NCBI GenBank assembly: GCA_017398585.1
Contig: JAFQFS010000125.1
Coordinates: 1-45,839 of the forward strand
Origin: Clostridia bacterium
GTDB lineage: Bacteria; Bacillota; Clostridia; Oscillospirales; CAG-272
Reading direction: 5' to 3'
DNA: 45,839 nt
Part shown: in pieces, positions 9,084 to 17,514 of the stretch
Layout: every line of letters begins with the position of its first letter
How positions within the stretch are numbered: position 1 is the first letter of the stretch
Made by a program: the position numbers and the translations under genes
Notes under the pieces: generated by a model
Told to the model about the DNA's origin: nothing
What the model saw: only the letters and a program-made list of their open reading frames with translations
The model's database searches: none

Positions 9084-9695
9084 ATGAAGATCATCGACTG
9101 CCCGTTCATCGATCAGCGGGAGAAGTACCCGACCGGATGCGAAAGCGTCTCGGCGGTGATGCTTCTGCGGCACTTTGGCTTTGACGTGACACCGGAGGAG
9201 TTCATCGGACGATGCCTTCCGAAAGCGCCGGAGCCGGTGTGTGAAAACGGTGTATGGTACGCCGCCGATCCGCAGCACTTTTACCTCGGCGATCCCTGTA
9301 CGGACGACGGCTGGGGCTGTTTCGCACCGGCGGTCTGCAAGGGATTGCGGACGTATCTCGGAGACACGGACACATATGAAGTACGGGAAGTATACGGCAT
9401 GACGCTCGCCGATCTGTGCCGCGAATATGTCTTCCGGGATGTTCCCGTGATCGTGTTCGCGACGATGGGAATGGCACAGCCGCGGGAATACCGCACGTGG
9501 ACGATACCGGAAACCGGAGAGACGTACACGTGGAAAACGCCGATGCACTGTCTTCTTCTCGTCGGATACGGCGAGGGGACGTTTGTTTTCAATGATCCGC
9601 TGGTCGGAAAGAACACCGTTTATCCGGCGGATGCTGCCTTGTTTGCGCACGAACACATGGGAATGCAGGCGGCAGTGCTTGTTAAGGTTAAATAA
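9084..9695 (+). CDS. C39-like cysteine peptidase family protein
   Basis: This 203-residue protein resembles the C39-like peptidase family (papain fold). The probable catalytic cysteine is C19 in YPTGCESVSAVMLLRHFG. The histidine is H155 in TPMHCLLLVGYGEG, followed by N170/D171 in FVFNDPLVG, which completes the expected Cys-His-Asn/Asp order. There is no signal peptide or membrane segment, so it is predicted cytosolic, unlike many secreted members. The start lies one base after the truB stop with GGAGG in the truB end, so it is translationally coupled. The substrate is unknown. In many Firmicutes a ribF gene sits at this position. Confidence 0.75.
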   Translation: MKIIDCPFIDQREKYPTGCESVSAVMLLRHFGFDVTPEEFIGRCLPKAPEPVCENGVWYAADPQHFYLGDPCTDDGWGCFAPAVCKGLRTYLGDTDTYEVREVYGMTLADLCREYVFRDVPVIVFATMGMAQPREYRTWTIPETGETYTWKTPMHCLLLVGYGEGTFVFNDPLVGKNTVYPADAALFAHEHMGMQAAVLVKVK

Positions 9696-9737
9696 TTGTA
9701 AATAATTGCGGGAAAGACACTATTTCTTTCCAAAGTG

Positions 9738-9746
9738 TGTTATAAT
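9738..9746 (+). promoter_or_regulatory. extended -10 promoter for the HlyD-like gene and ylm cluster
   Basis: TGT followed by TATAAT (9741-9746) forms an extended -10 element without a clear -35. A small hairpin GGAAAG/CTTTCC (about 9711-9731) lies just upstream, where the -35 would be. The start codon is about 70 bases downstream. Confidence 0.55.
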
Positions 9747-9817
9747 AAAAAATCAGGATTATCAAAGAATCCTGAAGATCCTTGTTCTTTTCTTTATCTT
9801 TGATTTAAAAGGCAAAC

Positions 9818-11158
9818 ATGAAAAAAAAGTCAGTTTTTGACACAAGTTATCTTACACGAACCGGGTTGTACGTTCTGACGGCGGTATTGGCCTTTGGGGT
9901 TCTTGTCTATGCGGCGTACCATGTGATCGGGCGGTTCTCGCCCGGTCTGGAGCTGGTCGACGCCGTTCCGACGAGCGTGTCGAAGACCGTTTCCGCCTAT
10001 GCCTACATCATGCGTGACGAGACCCCGGTCTATGCGACGGATATTTTCGGAGGCAGTGTGGCTCCGGCGGTCCGTGACGGCTCTCACGTTTCCCTCTACG
10101 GAAAGATCGCGGATGTGTATGCGAACTCCTCTCCCGATACCGAGACCCGTCTGACGGAACTGGATGAGCAGATCGCTCTTCTGGATAAAAATCAGTCGGA
10201 AAACAGGTCGGTGCAGAGTGCATCCGGGCTGGACGCAGACATTTACAACGACCTGTTCACCATCCGTTCCCATTGTGAGGACGGAAACTACGCCGACGCG
10301 CTTGCGCTCCGTACCGAGCTTCTGGTCGGTATCAAAAAACGTGCGGTCCTGACCGGTGAGATCACCGACTACGCGTCGCAGATCGCCATGCTGGAAGGGG
10401 AGAAGGCATCCCTTCGTTCGGGGCTCGGAGCGAACCTCGGTTCGGTCTACAGTGCGTCGTCGGGGTATTTCTTTTCGGATTCCGACGGGTACGGTGCGAT
10501 TTTTTCCTCCGATAAGATCGACAGCATGACGTTTGAGGATTTCCTGCGGATGACGGAGACCGATCCGGAACCGGGGACCGGCCTCTGTGTCGGGACGATT
10601 GTGTCGGATTACAAATGGTACATCGCCTGTCTTATGGACAAGGCAGACGCCTCGGGACTGGCGGAGCAGTATTCCTGTGATGTTATGTTCCGTTACAGCG
10701 GCATGCTGCTGGAGATGGATGTATACCGCGTCATTTCCGAAACGCCGGGCGACCGTTCTGTTGTTGTTCTGGAGTGCGGGAAGATGCCGGTCAACTTCGA
10801 CTATACGAGAATGCAGCCTGTGGATATCGTTACGGCGACCTACACCGGCTATGAACTCCCTTCTTCCGCAGTCCGTGTGGTCGGCGGATTTCAGGGGGTC
10901 TATGTCAAGAACGAGGTCACTATCGAGTTCAGACGGATTCATATCCTGTATGAAAACGACGGGAAGGTCATCTGTTCCGGCAAACCGGACAGCATGAAAT
11001 ACGAGATGAACTTCGACGGGACATACAAGCTCGATGAAAACGGACAGCGGATTGCGGTCGTTGACATCAACGACGAGATCTATCCCTGGATCGCGCAGAA
11101 CGACATCGTCGTTGTGAGCGGTACGGAACTGTACACCGGTAAAACGATCAACGAATGA
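9818..11158 (+). CDS. HlyD/membrane-fusion-like envelope protein of the sepF cluster
   Basis: This 446-residue protein has one N-terminal membrane helix (about residues 15-37) followed by an extracytoplasmic region. After the helix comes a beta-rich segment (YAYIMRDETPVYA, VAPAVRDGSHVSLYGKIADVY) like half of a biotinyl-lipoyl domain. It is followed by charged helical stretches near residues 105-125 and 165-205, then further beta-rich sequence. This pattern matches membrane-fusion proteins of the HlyD type, but no transporter genes are nearby. Its place directly before ylmE-sepF-ylmG-ylmH-divIVA suggests an envelope or division role. The ATG at 9818 has AAAAGG five bases upstream. The exact function is not known to me. 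Confidence 0.7.
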   Translation: MKKKSVFDTSYLTRTGLYVLTAVLAFGVLVYAAYHVIGRFSPGLELVDAVPTSVSKTVSAYAYIMRDETPVYATDIFGGSVAPAVRDGSHVSLYGKIADVYANSSPDTETRLTELDEQIALLDKNQSENRSVQSASGLDADIYNDLFTIRSHCEDGNYADALALRTELLVGIKKRAVLTGEITDYASQIAMLEGEKASLRSGLGANLGSVYSASSGYFFSDSDGYGAIFSSDKIDSMTFEDFLRMTETDPEPGTGLCVGTIVSDYKWYIACLMDKADASGLAEQYSCDVMFRYSGMLLEMDVYRVISETPGDRSVVVLECGKMPVNFDYTRMQPVDIVTATYTGYELPSSAVRVVGGFQGVYVKNEVTIEFRRIHILYENDGKVICSGKPDSMKYEMNFDGTYKLDENGQRIAVVDINDEIYPWIAQNDIVVVSGTELYTGKTINE

Positions 11159-11182
11159 CGGCAGAGCAAAGAAGGCACAGCA

Positions 11183-11899
11183 ATGACAGAACGACAGATC
11201 GAACTGCATGACAATTACATGCGGGTTCTTGAAAAAATTGAAAACGCGAAAGCGAAACGTACCGTGAACACCGACCGGGACGTACAGCTTCTTGCCGCAA
11301 CCAAAACCGTCGCGGCGGAAGACATCACATTCCTTGTGGAAAACTACGGTCTTCGCCTGTGCGGGGAAAACCACGCGCAGGAATTCAATGCGAAGTACGA
11401 AGCCGTCACGGCGGCGGGGGCACAGATGGATTTCATCGGGCATCTTCAGACCAACAAGGTCAAGTACATCGCCGGGCGGGCCGGACTGATTCACTCCGTT
11501 GATTCCGTACGGCTTGCGGAGGAGATCGATAAAAAGTGTTCGAAACTCGGTGTGCGTCAGGGCATTCTGGTGGAGGTCAACATCGGGATGGAGGAATCCA
11601 AAACCGGCATCGTTCCTTCGGAATTTGATCGATTTATGGAAGAAATTTCCGGATTTTCATCGCTTGATGTTTGTGGAATGATGACAATGGCGCCGAAATG
11701 TACGGAAAATGAGGAATTTCGCAAATATTTTCAAGAATCTTGCAGAATATTTCTTGACTTTTTCGCAAAAAAAACGCATAATATAAGAAAGCCTGTTTTG
11801 TCTATGGGTATGAGTGACAGCTTTGAATGCGCCATAGAGGAAGGCTCCACGATGGTACGCGTCGGCAGCGCGATTTTCGGCTCCCGGAAATACACCTGA
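11183..11899 (+). CDS. ylmE: YggS/YlmE-type PLP homeostasis protein
   Basis: This cytosolic alanine-racemase-fold protein binds pyridoxal 5'-phosphate and is linked to vitamin B6 and amino-acid homeostasis. The PLP lysine is K41 in LLAATKTV. The family phrases GENHAQEF, FIGHLQTNKVKYI, VNIGMEESKTGI and LSMGMSDSFECAIEEGSTMVRVGSAIFG are all present. The length of 238 residues is usual. It lies 24 bp after the HlyD-like gene. The last third uses more AT-rich codons than its neighbours, which may only be local drift. Confidence 0.93.
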   Translation: MTERQIELHDNYMRVLEKIENAKAKRTVNTDRDVQLLAATKTVAAEDITFLVENYGLRLCGENHAQEFNAKYEAVTAAGAQMDFIGHLQTNKVKYIAGRAGLIHSVDSVRLAEEIDKKCSKLGVRQGILVEVNIGMEESKTGIVPSEFDRFMEEISGFSSLDVCGMMTMAPKCTENEEFRKYFQESCRIFLDFFAKKTHNIRKPVLSMGMSDSFECAIEEGSTMVRVGSAIFGSRKYT

Positions 11900-12012
11900 C
11901 CGGATGCACTATCATGTGCGATCCCGTGCGATCGCAGAATACTACCGGCAACTTATTATTTTAAATATTTAAGTGGAATACACTGCCGAAACACGGCAGC
12001 ATGGAGGTTAAC

Positions 12013-12591
12013 ATGGGACTTATGGATCGAATCAAGAAGGTAACCGGCACGAACGAACCTTACGATGACTCTTACGATGACGATTACTATCAGGGCTTCG
12101 ACAACGGCTATGACGAAGGCGGCAGCGTAGCTCCGGACGATGATGTTCAGGTAGCCGGCATGAACATGGGCATGGGCAATACTCAGCAGATCAATCCCCA
12201 GCCGATGGGCGGCATGAACATGGGTGCGCAGCCCATGCAGAACGGCAGCATCGGTCTTTCCGGTACGAACATCAAGATGCAGGTTGTCCGTCCGAAGACT
12301 TACGACAGCGACACCGCTTCCCAGATCGCAAACCACCTTCTCAACAAGTGCACCGTTGTTCTGAACCTCGAAAACTCCAATAAGGAAACCTCGAGAAGAC
12401 TGATCGACTTCCTCTCCGGCGTTGCATACTCCATCGGCGGCAACCTGAAGCGCATCGCTGTCAACGCATACGTTGTTACTCCCGCAAACGTTGACGTGGA
12501 TGAAGCAAAGATCAAGCCTGCTTCCCGCCGCACCGAACCCCAGCCCGAAGCAAAGGAACCCGCAAACGAAGATTTCTCTGATTTCAACTGA
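12013..12591 (+). CDS. sepF: cell division protein SepF
   Basis: SepF is a membrane-associated FtsZ partner that helps assemble the division ring. This 192-residue copy begins MGLMDRIKKVTG, an amphipathic helix that in SepF binds the membrane. A linker of about residues 15-85 is acidic, then rich in Gly, Met, Asn and Gln (GMNMG repeats). The SepF core follows, with VVRPKTYDSDTASQIANHL, VVLNLENSNKETSRRLIDFL and GVAYSIGGNLKRIA. The ATG at 12013 is chosen because GGAGG at 12003-12007 precedes it by five bases; an in-frame ATG at 12001 overlaps that site. Codon use looks like that of a well-expressed gene. Confidence 0.95.
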   Translation: MGLMDRIKKVTGTNEPYDDSYDDDYYQGFDNGYDEGGSVAPDDDVQVAGMNMGMGNTQQINPQPMGGMNMGAQPMQNGSIGLSGTNIKMQVVRPKTYDSDTASQIANHLLNKCTVVLNLENSNKETSRRLIDFLSGVAYSIGGNLKRIAVNAYVVTPANVDVDEAKIKPASRRTEPQPEAKEPANEDFSDFN

Positions 12592-12677
12592 GGAGATCCG
12601 GAACCCATCGGGTACATATTGAATACATGAACGTAAACTGACATCGTACGGTGATCGGGTTTTGTTTGTGTACTCAT

Positions 12678-12711
12678 AATGCGGTTTGTACTCAAATGCA
12701 GAAACCGCATT
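12678..12711 (+). other. hairpin in the sepF-ylmG gap
   Basis: AATGCGGTTT (12678-12687) and AAACCGCATT (12702-12711) form a perfect 10-bp stem with a 14-base loop. There is no T-run after it, so it is not a normal terminator. It lies 20 bases before the ylmG ribosome site and may affect ylmG expression or RNA stability. Confidence 0.5.
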
Positions 12712-12753
12712 ACCCGCCATCCACCATATCCACTTGGAGGACAGAAAACTCAA

Positions 12754-13020
12754 TTGTATCAGGTTTTTTACGTGCTTTCCGCCACTGTGAGCTATCTCAT
12801 TACCGCAATTCAGCTGTTGATGTTTGCGCGTGCGATACTCAGCTGGCTGCCCATCGACGAGGACAATCCCATCGTGAACTTTCTGTATGCCGTGACGGAG
12901 CCGGTAATCATGCCGGTCCGGGCGGTGATCGAGCGGTTCGGATGGTTTGAAGGGATGCCGATCGACATGTCGTTTTTCATCACCTTCCTGCTTTTGTCGA
13001 TTCTTGAAGTGATGCTCTGA
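12754..13020 (+). CDS. ylmG: YggT-family membrane protein YlmG
   Basis: This is a two-helix YggT-family membrane protein; the family is linked to division and envelope organisation. The core phrase LLMFARAILSWLPIDEDNP with VTEPVIMPVRAVIERFG is diagnostic. I propose the TTG start at 12754, which gives 88 residues and places the first helix near the N terminus as in homologues. TTGGAGG lies about 13 bases upstream, a rather long spacing. An ATG at 12679 would add 25 non-homologous residues and lies inside a hairpin. It sits between sepF and ylmH in the usual order. Confidence 0.85.
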   Translation: MYQVFYVLSATVSYLITAIQLLMFARAILSWLPIDEDNPIVNFLYAVTEPVIMPVRAVIERFGWFEGMPIDMSFFITFLLLSILEVML

Positions 13021-13047
13021 CGTTCGGTATTTTCAGAAAACAGGACT

Positions 13048-13887
13048 ATGACAAACAGCAATACTGTGGTTTCACGTGCAATGGACAAATTCCGCGAGTC
13101 GGAGTATGCCATTGCCGTGACCGATTTTATGACACCCGCGGAGATCGCGGAAGTTTACAGTAATTTAATCACCCGGAGCGGCAGCGGTATATCCAGATGC
13201 TTTTTCTGGGGCGGATGCCGTGGAGCCGAAAGGTGTACCGCGGTTTTTTTGCCTGAATGGTATCTTCCGGAACCGGATGCGCCGCGTCATGCACTCCCGC
13301 TCGATACGGCACGCCGCGACGTTTTTGCCGCGCATCTCTGCGCGAATCCGGATATTGTGAATGAGATCTCGATCCGTGCAATACGGATCCGTGGAAGCGG
13401 ATTCCGGGAACTGACGCACCGGGATTTCATGGGCGGGATTCTCTCGCTCGGCATCGAACGCAGCACAATCGGAGACATCGCCGTGATCTCCGAAGCGGAG
13501 GCGCTGGTGTTCGCGCTCGACAAGATCGCGCCGTACATCGTTTCCGAGCTGCGCAAAATCGGCAGGGACGGTGTCCGTGCCGAACTGTATGATTGTTCAC
13601 CCGATTATGAAATCCCGCGCCGTTACGAAGCAATGGAGATCGCTGTATCTTCTGCGCGTCTGGACGGCGTTGTCCGTGCGCTGACGGGAAAATCCCGGGA
13701 AGCGGCGGCAGACATGATCCGTGCGGGACTGGTGGAACTGCGCTATTTCCCGACGGACAATGTTTCGGCCGATGTGAAAGAGGGAGATATTTTATCCGTG
13801 CGCGGTTTCGGGAAATACGTTATCGGAGAAACCGAAGGACAGACGCGCAGCGGCAGACTGAAGATCAAATGCCGCAAATACATCTGA
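13048..13887 (+). CDS. ylmH: YlmH, S4-domain RNA-binding protein
   Basis: YlmH is a cytosolic RNA-binding protein, related to ribosome rescue factors and found in the division cluster. This 279-residue protein has the N-terminal YlmH domain (ISRCFFWGGC, HRDFMGGILSLGIERSTIGDI). A C-terminal S4 domain starts with SSARLDGVVRALTGKSREAA and ends with VKEGDILSVRGFGKYVI. The final basic segment GRLKIKCRKYI is typical. The start at 13048 has CAGGA seven bases upstream and lies 27 bp after ylmG. Confidence 0.93.
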   Translation: MTNSNTVVSRAMDKFRESEYAIAVTDFMTPAEIAEVYSNLITRSGSGISRCFFWGGCRGAERCTAVFLPEWYLPEPDAPRHALPLDTARRDVFAAHLCANPDIVNEISIRAIRIRGSGFRELTHRDFMGGILSLGIERSTIGDIAVISEAEALVFALDKIAPYIVSELRKIGRDGVRAELYDCSPDYEIPRRYEAMEIAVSSARLDGVVRALTGKSREAAADMIRAGLVELRYFPTDNVSADVKEGDILSVRGFGKYVIGETEGQTRSGRLKIKCRKYI

Positions 13888-14014
13888 TCTATAAATAAAT
13901 CTATAAATAAACAGAAAAAATATTGATAAAAATAAAAGGTATTGGATGGGGACGGGGCAGAACTATTCCTGAAAAAGTTCCCCCGGAATCCAAACAATCG
14001 AAGGAGAAAGAACT

Positions 14015-15943
14015 ATGCCGCACGATTTCAGAAACAAGTCCTTTCAGAAGGTTCTTCGCGGATACGCGCCGGATGAGGTGGAAGATTACATCGCTTACAT
14101 GAACGAGGAGTATCGGAAACTCGAACGCCGTACGGCGGACAGTGAACGCAAGCTTGCGCTCGCGCTGAAGAAACTGTACGAAAGTGCCAAGAACGGTTCG
14201 GTGAATTCCGTCGGTCCGGCTGCACGTGAAGCTGCTGCAAAGCTTCTGAAGAGAGCGGAAACGGAAGCAGCAGGAATCCTTGAGAAAGCAGAAACCGAAG
14301 CTGCGGGGATTCTTGAGAAAGCAGAACTTCAGGCGGATGAACAATCCAGAAATATCGTACATAAAGCGCAGGTACAGGCGCAGGACGTGATCGTAAAAGC
14401 TGCATGTCAGGCAGAACAGAATGCGGTCAGACTTCTTGAAAAGGCAGAACAGCAGGGCGATGAAAAAGCCAGAGAGATCGTCCACAGAGCACAGGTACAG
14501 GCTCAGAATGTGCTCGTGAAAGCGGCACAGCAGGCAGAATATAATTCTGCCGCGCTCCTTGAAAAGATCGAGGCGCAGGCGAATGAAAAAGCCAGAGAGA
14601 TCATCCACAAGGCACAGGTACAGGCTCAGAATGTGCTCGTGAAAGGTGCGCAGCAGGCGGAACAGAATGCGGCGGGCGTTCTCAGAAAGACAGAAGAGCA
14701 GGCCGGCGAACAGGCCAGAGAGATCATCCACAAGGCACAGGTACAGGCTCAGAACGTGCTCGTAAAAGGTGCACAGCAGGCAGAACAGAGTGCGGTGGGT
14801 GTTCTCAGAAAAACAGAAGAGCAGGCCGGCGAACAGGCCAGAGATATTGTGCACAAGGCACAGGTACAGGCTCAGAACGTGCTTGTGAAAGCGGCACAGC
14901 AGGCAGGTACAGCGGGCGCAATGAATGCGGCTGTGCAGGAAATCGACGTGCAGAAGGCGCAGGCTACCGCAAAGACGATTTACGAAGAAATCGGTATGTT
15001 CCGCGACCGTCTGTTTGCACTGTACAATGAACATCTGGAAGTTCTGGAAAATGTGACCGACGCGGCCCAGAAGTTTATGGAAAAAGTGAACGGTCAGGCT
15101 GATATGTCTTTCGCATCAGAATCTGTGGAACCTGAGGAAGAGACCGGTGACGAAATCCCTGAGCAGGCAGCGGAGGAAACTTCCGAAGCCGTCGCTGAGA
15201 TAATTCAGGAGATTGAGGAAGAAGAACTGCCGGAAGCGGAGGAAGAAGCACTTCTTACCGAGCCGGAAGATTCGATGACGGAGCCGGAAGATTCCGAAGG
15301 TGAAACGGTGATTCCGGAAGACGCGGAAGGCGACGACGAACTGGCAAGCAATCTGGCTTTCATGGATCGTCTGTTTGCCAATCTGCAGACGTCGGAAGAC
15401 ATCATTGGCGGAGATCTGTATATTGATATTCCCGATGATGAAGAACTTGATCTTTCGGAATATCCGGAAGAAGATCTTGGAGAGGAAATTCCTCTGTTCA
15501 TGATCGACTGGAAAAAACGCAGTGCCGTTTCCACATTTGAGGAATCGGAGGCGGAAGAAGAGCTTCCCGCGGTGGATGAAAGCGATGATTTCTGTTCTGC
15601 AGACGGTTTTGAAGACTTTGCGGAAGAGAGCGGCGATTTTGAAGAAGAAGAGGAAGCGGAAGCGGAAGAAAACTACGACGATTACAGTCCCGAGGATCTG
15701 CCCGAAGAAGAACCGGAAGACGCCGGTACGGATGAATTTGAGGAGGAAGACGAAAAGGACGAATTCCATGACATGGATCAGATCTTCAACGAAGACAAAT
15801 CCAAACGTGAAATGTCCCTCACCGACGAATTCAACATCATTTTTGCAGATTCCAAGAGCAATCAGAACGTGAAGGAAATCAGCCGTCAGCCGATCGTCAC
15901 GCCGGAAAATCCCAAAAACGCGAAAAAGCACAAGAAATTCTAA
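14015..15943 (+). CDS. divIVA: DivIVA-family protein, unusually long, with 41-residue repeats and an acidic tail
   Basis: DivIVA proteins form coiled coils at curved membranes (poles, septa) and recruit partners. The N terminus here is a standard DivIVA domain (RNKSFQKVLRGYAPDEVEDYI, residues 6-26). Residues about 100-307 contain five consecutive 41-residue units built on AQVQAQNVLVKAAQQAE, spaced exactly 123 bp, preceded by two 11-residue copies of AETEAAGILEK. Residues about 370-610 are strongly acidic and probably disordered, and the last residues are basic (KNAKKHKKF). Total length is 642 residues, against roughly 160-250 in well-known members. AAGGAGA precedes the ATG. It follows ylmH as usual. 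Confidence 0.9.
   Translation: MPHDFRNKSFQKVLRGYAPDEVEDYIAYMNEEYRKLERRTADSERKLALALKKLYESAKNGSVNSVGPAAREAAAKLLKRAETEAAGILEKAETEAAGILEKAELQADEQSRNIVHKAQVQAQDVIVKAACQAEQNAVRLLEKAEQQGDEKAREIVHRAQVQAQNVLVKAAQQAEYNSAALLEKIEAQANEKAREIIHKAQVQAQNVLVKGAQQAEQNAAGVLRKTEEQAGEQAREIIHKAQVQAQNVLVKGAQQAEQSAVGVLRKTEEQAGEQARDIVHKAQVQAQNVLVKAAQQAGTAGAMNAAVQEIDVQKAQATAKTIYEEIGMFRDRLFALYNEHLEVLENVTDAAQKFMEKVNGQADMSFASESVEPEEETGDEIPEQAAEETSEAVAEIIQEIEEEELPEAEEEALLTEPEDSMTEPEDSEGETVIPEDAEGDDELASNLAFMDRLFANLQTSEDIIGGDLYIDIPDDEELDLSEYPEEDLGEEIPLFMIDWKKRSAVSTFEESEAEEELPAVDESDDFCSADGFEDFAEESGDFEEEEEAEAEENYDDYSPEDLPEEEPEDAGTDEFEEEDEKDEFHDMDQIFNEDKSKREMSLTDEFNIIFADSKSNQNVKEISRQPIVTPENPKNAKKHKKF
14320..14930 (+). repeat. 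five tandem 123-bp coding repeats within divIVA
   Basis: Equivalent codons of the five units fall at 14345, 14468, 14591, 14714 and 14837, so the period is exactly 123 bp. The last three units are nearly identical at the DNA level, while the first is the most diverged. The series suggests recent unit duplication in frame, and copy number may vary between strains. Confidence 0.92.
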
Positions 15944-15958
15944 AGGACTGCACCATAC

Positions 15959-16486
15959 ATGATAGTTACAGCTGCAATCATGATCCTGTGTGTGCTTCTC
16001 GATCAGGTGACCAAGCTCGCCGTTGTTGAGAAGCTTGCACCGATCGGCACATACCCTCTGATCAAAGATATTTTCCATTTTACCTATGTTGAAAACCGCG
16101 GAGCCGCCTTCGGGATGCTCGCCGACCATCGCTGGGTGTTTATGATCCTGTCGACGGCGGCAATCGCTGTGATGCTTGTCTGGCTTTTCCTTGAAAAGCC
16201 GAAGAGCTGGTGGATCCGTGTGTCGGCGGCGTTCGTGATCGCGGGCGGCATCGGCAATATGATCGACCGCGTACGTCTTGGATATGTCGTGGACTTCATC
16301 GACTGTCGGTTCATTGACTTCTATGTATTCAACGTTGCGGACTCGTTTGTCTGCATCGGCTGCGGCATGTTTCTTGTCGCAGCGATCTACATGGAGATCA
16401 TGGAACAGAAGAATAAGAAATCGGCTTTGTCGGATCCTGCGGAATCCGAGAATGCGGAAGAGACGGACGGTGGCTCCGATGAATGA
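15959..16486 (+). CDS. lspA: lipoprotein signal peptidase II
   Basis: LspA is an inner-membrane aspartic protease that removes the signal peptide of prolipoproteins after lipidation. This 175-residue copy has four membrane helices, the motif YVENRGAAFGML, and the two catalytic aspartates D112 (VVDFID) and D128 (FNVADS). The C-terminal tail of about 25 residues is polar and acidic. The lipoprotein genes elsewhere in the window encode its likely substrates. It starts 15 bp after divIVA and overlaps the rluD start by eight bases. Confidence 0.97.
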   Translation: MIVTAAIMILCVLLDQVTKLAVVEKLAPIGTYPLIKDIFHFTYVENRGAAFGMLADHRWVFMILSTAAIAVMLVWLFLEKPKSWWIRVSAAFVIAGGIGNMIDRVRLGYVVDFIDCRFIDFYVFNVADSFVCIGCGMFLVAAIYMEIMEQKNKKSALSDPAESENAEETDGGSDE

Positions 16487-17432
16487 AAACGACAAGAACG
16501 CGGAGCTTGAGAATGTCACGTTCCTGACAGCGGCGCGGGACGGTGAACGGATCGACTCCTACCTTTCCGCGGAATGCGGGATCTCCCGTTCGGCGGCGCA
16601 GCGTCTGATCGCGGACGGTGCGGTGACGGTGAACGGGAAGGTCTGTGCGAAAAATTACAAAACCAAAAACGGCGATGCGGTCGAGATCACCTTTCCCGAA
16701 ACGGAAGAATGCGACGCGAAGCCGGAGAATATCCCTCTCGACGTGGTGTATGAGGATGGGGATATCATCGTTGTCAACAAGCCGTGCGGGATGGTTGTGC
16801 ACCCCTCGCCGGGACATGCGGACGGAACGCTTGTCAACGCGCTGATGTACCACTGCGGCGACTCGCTGTCCGGTATCGGCGGTGTTCTGCGCCCCGGGAT
16901 TGTCCATCGGATTGACCGTGATACGTCCGGGCTGATTTGTGCGGCGAAAAACGACGCGGCGCATCTGTCGCTGGCGGCACAGCTTGCGGATCACTCGATG
17001 CACCGCGAGTACCGGATGATCGTCTGCGGGAATCTGAAAGAGGAATCCGGAACTGTGGACGCGCCGATCGGGAGACATCCGGTCGACCGGAAGAGGATGG
17101 CGGTCGTGAAGGACGGCAGACATGCCGTGACGCACTGGAAGGTGCTCGAACGGTATCCCGGCTTCACGTATGCGGAAGCGGTGCTGGAGACGGGACGGAC
17201 GCATCAGATCCGTGTGCATCTCTCGCACATCGGACATCCTCTCGCCGGGGACACGGTCTACGGCGGCGGACGGACTCCGTTCGAAAAGCACAACGCGCCT
17301 TTGCTCGACGGACAGGCGCTCCACGCGGTCGCGCTCATCCTGCGTCATCCGGTGACGGGAGAAGCGATGCGGTTCGAGACGCCTCTTCCGGAAGGATTTG
17401 AGACGGTGCTTGACAAACTGAGAAAATTATAA
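16479..17432 (+). CDS. rluD: RluA/RluD-family 23S rRNA pseudouridine synthase
   Basis: This cytosolic RNA-modifying enzyme has an N-terminal S4 domain (ERIDSYLSAECGISRSAAQRL, about residues 24-44) and a catalytic domain with the active-site motif HRIDRDTSG (nucleophile D146). The segments VVNKPCGMVVHPSPGH and ETGRTHQIRVHLSHIGHPL are typical. The ATG at 16479 overlaps the end of lspA, the usual lspA-rluD coupling in Firmicutes. The length is 317 residues. The exact uridine modified cannot be told from sequence. A terminator follows. Confidence 0.94.
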   Translation: MNENDKNAELENVTFLTAARDGERIDSYLSAECGISRSAAQRLIADGAVTVNGKVCAKNYKTKNGDAVEITFPETEECDAKPENIPLDVVYEDGDIIVVNKPCGMVVHPSPGHADGTLVNALMYHCGDSLSGIGGVLRPGIVHRIDRDTSGLICAAKNDAAHLSLAAQLADHSMHREYRMIVCGNLKEESGTVDAPIGRHPVDRKRMAVVKDGRHAVTHWKVLERYPGFTYAEAVLETGRTHQIRVHLSHIGHPLAGDTVYGGGRTPFEKHNAPLLDGQALHAVALILRHPVTGEAMRFETPLPEGFETVLDKLRKL

Positions 17433-17438
17433 GGATAC

Positions 17439-17482
17439 GTCCGGCTCCGATTTGCTGTGTAAGTCGAAGCCGGACAATTTTT
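17439..17482 (+). terminator. terminator ending the division/lspA/rluD operon
   Basis: GTCCGGCT (17439-17446) pairs with AGCCGGAC (17468-17475) and is followed by AATTTTT. A second hairpin, TCGGCAG/CTGCCGA (17482-17500), lies directly before the ribosome site of the next gene. Confidence 0.75.
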
Positions 17483-17514
17483 CGGCAGGAGAGCTGCCGA
17501 CAGGAGGAAGAACA

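Noticed and set aside
14320-14930. CRISPR or other non-coding tandem repeat
   Set aside because: The 123-bp repeats are in frame inside divIVA and encode coiled-coil units.
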